From: Desulfobacteraceae bacterium | Lineage (GTDB): Bacteria; Desulfobacterota; Desulfobacteria; Desulfobacterales; Desulfobacteraceae | Assembly: GCA_011390435.1 (NCBI GenBank) | Contig: JAABSK010000132.1 | Span: forward strand, 1 to 7,346 | Reading direction: 5' to 3' | Length of the DNA: 7,346 bases | Part shown: positions 6,501 to 7,346 of the stretch, one piece after another | Position numbering within the stretch: the stretch's first letter is position 1 | Layout: every line of letters begins with the position of its first letter | Made by a program: the position numbers and the translations under genes | Notes under the pieces: model-generated | Databases searched by the model: none | The model's input: the letters and a program-made list of their open reading frames with translations, nothing else | What the model was told of the DNA's origin: nothing

Positions 6501-7346
6501 GGTTGTATGTCATGGTATAGCTGAATCCCGGAAAATGATCCCTGGTCGATCCATGGATCACGGCCGGCAGTGAATTGACCGGTGACAGAATCACATCATA
6601 CCCTTTGAAAAAAGACAGCAGTGAACTTTTAAACTGATACCATTTCATCACCAGCGCATCAAAGGTTTTTGCATCCACAGGAGCGGCACGATCCAGCCAT
6701 GGAATTGAATGCCGCGTTGTATTGGATTCTTTCAGCAGCCGCCGTGTCGAGGCCCCTCCGTCAGCCGCCAGCAGCTCCATCATGATTTCAAATGTCTGCT
6801 CAATGCCTTCGGGCCGGACATCTTCAACATAAAAACCGTCACAACTCAGCATGTCTGCTATTTTCCGCACCACGCACCCGGTTTCATCAGAGACCGGAAC
6901 AACCCCGTTATGGGTATGGAATGCGATCTTCAATGTTTTGACATCCACATTTTTAAAATCCCCCAGGGGCATGGGAACAATCGATGGATCGATCCAGTCC
7001 GGACCGGATATCAAAGGAAGAATCAGTGCCAGATCCTCCACACATTTTGCCATGGGACCGACCTGTTGAAAAGCGTCAAGCACCCCGCCAAACGGAAGGA
7101 TATGACCGGTCCTCGGAACCCGTCCGGATGTCGGCTTGATAGATGCAATTCCGCAGCAATGGGCTGGATACCTCAGACTTCCGCCATAATCACTTCCAAT
7201 GTCAAAGGCCGTTCCTCTGGCGGCAATCATCGCAGCCGCACCCCCACTGCTGCCGCCAGGAGAATATGACAGATTGTACGGATTGTTTGTCCGCCCATAA
7301 ACCAGATTGTCTGTTTCAAAGCTCAGGGTAAATTCCGGTGTATTTG
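6343..7346 (-). CDS. Amidase-signature family hydrolase, N-terminus outside the window
   Basis: The minus-strand frame stays open to the right edge, showing the last 333 residues of a protein usually about 450-510 long; the start lies beyond 7346. The ATG at 7228-7230 is not the true start, because the frame continues upstream with core family sequence (NTPEFTLSFETDNLVYG, then PGGSSGG). The signature follows: by the 24-residue spacing known from FAAH and malonamidase E2, the cis-Ser is the first Ser of GGSSGG (codon 7249-7251) and the nucleophilic Ser is that of SDYGGS (codon 7177-7179). Then come RYPAHCCG and KPTSGRVP. The catalytic Lys lies in the missing part. The C-terminal NLTGWP and DGFPIGVQVIA segments and the closing helix are normal, so the 3' end is intact. 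It should hydrolyse an amide bond to acid and ammonia or amine; the substrate is not readable. It may be a stand-alone amidase rather than GatA, since no GatC/GatB is seen, but the other side is not visible. It converges on the MCP gene and overlaps it by 158 bases. Confidence 0.9.
   Translation of the reverse strand, partial: NTPEFTLSFETDNLVYGRTNNPYNLSYSPGGSSGGAAAMIAARGTAFDIGSDYGGSLRYPAHCCGIASIKPTSGRVPRTGHILPFGGVLDAFQQVGPMAKCVEDLALILPLISGPDWIDPSIVPMPLGDFKNVDVKTLKIAFHTHNGVVPVSDETGCVVRKIADMLSCDGFYVEDVRPEGIEQTFEIMMELLAADGGASTRRLLKESNTTRHSIPWLDRAAPVDAKTFDALVMKWYQFKSSLLSFFKGYDVILSPVNSLPAVIHGSTRDHFPGFSYTMTYNLTGWPVTTIRGGTTSDGFPIGVQVIAHPWREDISLALAGYLQKNIEPFHFPV

Noticed and set aside
7228..7230. ATG at 7228-7230 (minus strand) as the amidase start
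   Set aside because: The frame continues upstream to the window edge with the cis-Ser motif GGSSGG and other core amidase sequence, so the real start is outside the window.
6709..7269. Plus-strand open frame of 186 codons opposite the amidase
   Set aside because: The minus strand here encodes the amidase catalytic signature. The plus-strand translation is Cys/His/Arg-rich without a domain, typical of a shadow frame.

Overview
The window holds four protein-coding genes, dense and without RNA genes, mobile elements or CRISPR. Three genes read rightward: an Old Yellow Enzyme-type flavin/iron-sulfur reductase (87-2015), an unusually long DUF362 protein (2051-4447) and a membrane methyl-accepting chemotaxis protein (MCP; 4530-6500). 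A fourth gene reads leftward and is cut by the right edge: an amidase-signature hydrolase (6343 to beyond 7346). The base composition looks moderate (about half G+C). The combination of a FadH/enoate-reductase-like enzyme, a DUF362 protein and an MCP suggests an anaerobic, motile Gram-negative bacterium. I suspect a sulfate reducer of the Desulfobacterales type, but this is an impression from gene content and not something proven here.

Layout: positions 1-86 carry a good sigma-70-like promoter (TTGACA, 18-base spacer, TAGAAT) and a clear Shine-Dalgarno for the reductase. The DUF362 gene follows only 35 bases after the reductase stop, so the two probably form one operon. The MCP gene follows after 82 bases (counting from the start I prefer, 4530) and could be co-transcribed or have its own promoter. 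The MCP and amidase genes converge and overlap tail to tail by 158 bases, so the last ~52 residues of the MCP are encoded on the antisense strand of the amidase C-terminus.

How they may work together: the reductase has every expected part of the 2,4-dienoyl-CoA reductase/2-enoate reductase family (FMN barrel with Tyr and His, four-Cys iron-sulfur site, two Rossmann segments), so it should reduce an activated C=C bond or oxidise the reverse substrate. DUF362 has no settled biochemical role. Here it is about twice the usual size and carries a single EF-hand-like calcium loop. The tight reductase-DUF362 pair is the most interesting unit in the window. The link to the MCP (sensing) and amidase (hydrolysis of an amide) is only positional.
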